NCBI RefSeq assembly: GCF_037975245.1
Contig: NC_092570.1
Location: 4,620,001-4,684,000 of the forward strand
Reading direction: 5' to 3'
DNA: 64,000 nucleotides
Source: Apostichopus japonicus
Lineage: Eukaryota; Echinodermata; Holothuroidea; Aspidochirotida; Stichopodidae
Part shown: positions 62,856-64,000 of the stretch, piece after piece
Layout of the letters: each line of letters begins with the position of its first letter
Position numbering within the stretch: position 1 is the first letter of the stretch
Notes under the pieces: model-generated
The model's database searches: none
Seen by the model: only the letters and a program-made list of their open reading frames with translations
What the model was told of the DNA's origin: nothing
Position numbers and translations under genes: made by a program

Positions 62856-64000
62856 GTGAGTGTGCAAGTTACATCGTGTTAGATATGTTTTCTTTTTGCA
62901 ATGCATTGTGTAATTTTATACTTTTACAGAGTCATTCAGTTTCCATGGTTGTATTCTTTACATTTTACTAATTTAATTTAAGCCTTGCAACTTCAAAATT
63001 AAAAAGGTGACATTTATATGATTTGTGAGGATATGATGTAACCAATACAAACTGTTAGGTTTAACTTGGAAGCACAACCAGAACAGCAGAAGAGATTTCA
63101 TGTAGAGTTTGCTATGACTTTTAACAATTATGTAAAAACAATATTAATAAAATATAGGCTAGTAGTACTTTATCTGGATATTCTAGCATAGTTTTAAATC
63201 AGGTCGATATATATCCCTTAATAACCAATGTTGACTTTCACAATAAAGTCACACACATCCCTGGATCTTTATTACCTTAACACCATGTTACTAATGTTGT
63301 ATGATATTACTAATGAGTTTGTTCTAGCAGAGGGCAGTAATTAGGTACTTCTTGGAAATATGGTTTGTATGTGACATTGGGCATCTGGGTCTTTTGATTA
63401 TTGCATATAATCAGTATAACTCTGTAATGCCAACTCTTCACTTTCAAATTGGAATGCACATATAGGTCAAGAGGAGGATAATATGTCCCTTTTTGCCTCT
63501 GGATTTCCTAAATAATTATGATTTAATATTTATCAAATAATTAATGAACATGGGTATAAATTCTAGAAACGATAGGGTAGAAAATCAGAGTCAGTTCCTG
63601 TAGAGGAAATATTTGTTTATGTGAAATGAAACTTGATCAGCTATGAAGAACTTGTCTGTGACTTGGATATATATATATATGAACGATTTTGAATGGTTTT
63701 ATAGTCAATAGCACGAATGAATGAAATCATCAAGGGAGTATTTCTTATATATAGAACACTATATTCAGAATGGGACACTTAGAAGTTAGAGGGGATGAGG
63801 TGGAGAGAGGGGTCTCAGGTCGAGAAAGAATATGAAATATCACTTAGACATGCTGCTTATAACACATTACTTCTCAGCTAATAGCTTCAGTCAAAAATAT
63901 CTGAAGACTTTTCTAGATCCTCACAAAGAATATGATGATAATTTTGGTCAAAGTATACTTACTACTTAATTTTAACCAAGAACAAAGATGTTCTCACTTT
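62856..64000. other. Right edge, probable intron or spacer
   Basis: AT-rich sequence with no exon, domain or repeat family that I recognise. Confidence 0.4.

Noticed and set aside
1-64000. CRISPR array, phage, operon or bacterial defence system
   Set aside because: The tandem arrays have no unique spacers, genes are intron-rich, and all recognised proteins are animal.

Overview
This 64 kb window is animal nuclear DNA. Genes are split into many small exons with GT-AG (and two non-canonical) introns, the background is AT-rich, and introns and spacers are full of microsatellites, minisatellites, SINE-like and MITE-like repeats. Protein resemblance and repeat style suggest an invertebrate deuterostome, possibly an echinoderm such as a sea cucumber; that is an inference. 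I see no operons, CRISPR arrays, rRNA genes or phage.

Layout. (1) 1-18243, minus strand: IPO5 (importin-5 / karyopherin beta-3). 22 coding exons are resolved; the C-terminal end runs off the left edge. Every splice junction was checked for frame. One intron is a U12-type AT-AC intron and one is a GC-AG intron. (2) 18244-20278: about 2 kb divergent promoter region shared with the next gene. (3) 20279-33210, plus strand: a complete 15-exon ubiquitin-specific protease (peptidase C19) of about 1358 residues. It has a USP4/USP15/USP32-like catalytic core with a RING-like cysteine module inserted between the two catalytic halves. (4) 33211-40345: 3' UTR with a tandem duplication, then AT-rich spacer between two convergent genes. 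(5) 40346-57316, minus strand: complete DZIP1 (iguana), 19 coding exons, about 957 residues, with its C2H2 finger, coiled coils, acidic tract and conserved C-terminus. (6) 57349-64000: DZIP1 5' region, two MITE-like elements, two copies of a U2 snRNA-headed SINE-like repeat, and near 62841 a possible first coding exon of a rightward gene leaving the window.

The three genes do not form a pathway: IPO5 imports nuclear cargo, the USP edits ubiquitin signals, and DZIP1 acts at the ciliary base in Hedgehog signalling. From memory IPO5 and DZIP1 are both on human chromosome 13q32, so their proximity here may be an old linkage. The best candidates for something undescribed are the USP with an internal RING-like module, the U12 AT-AC intron in IPO5, and the snRNA-headed and tRNA-headed SINE-like families.
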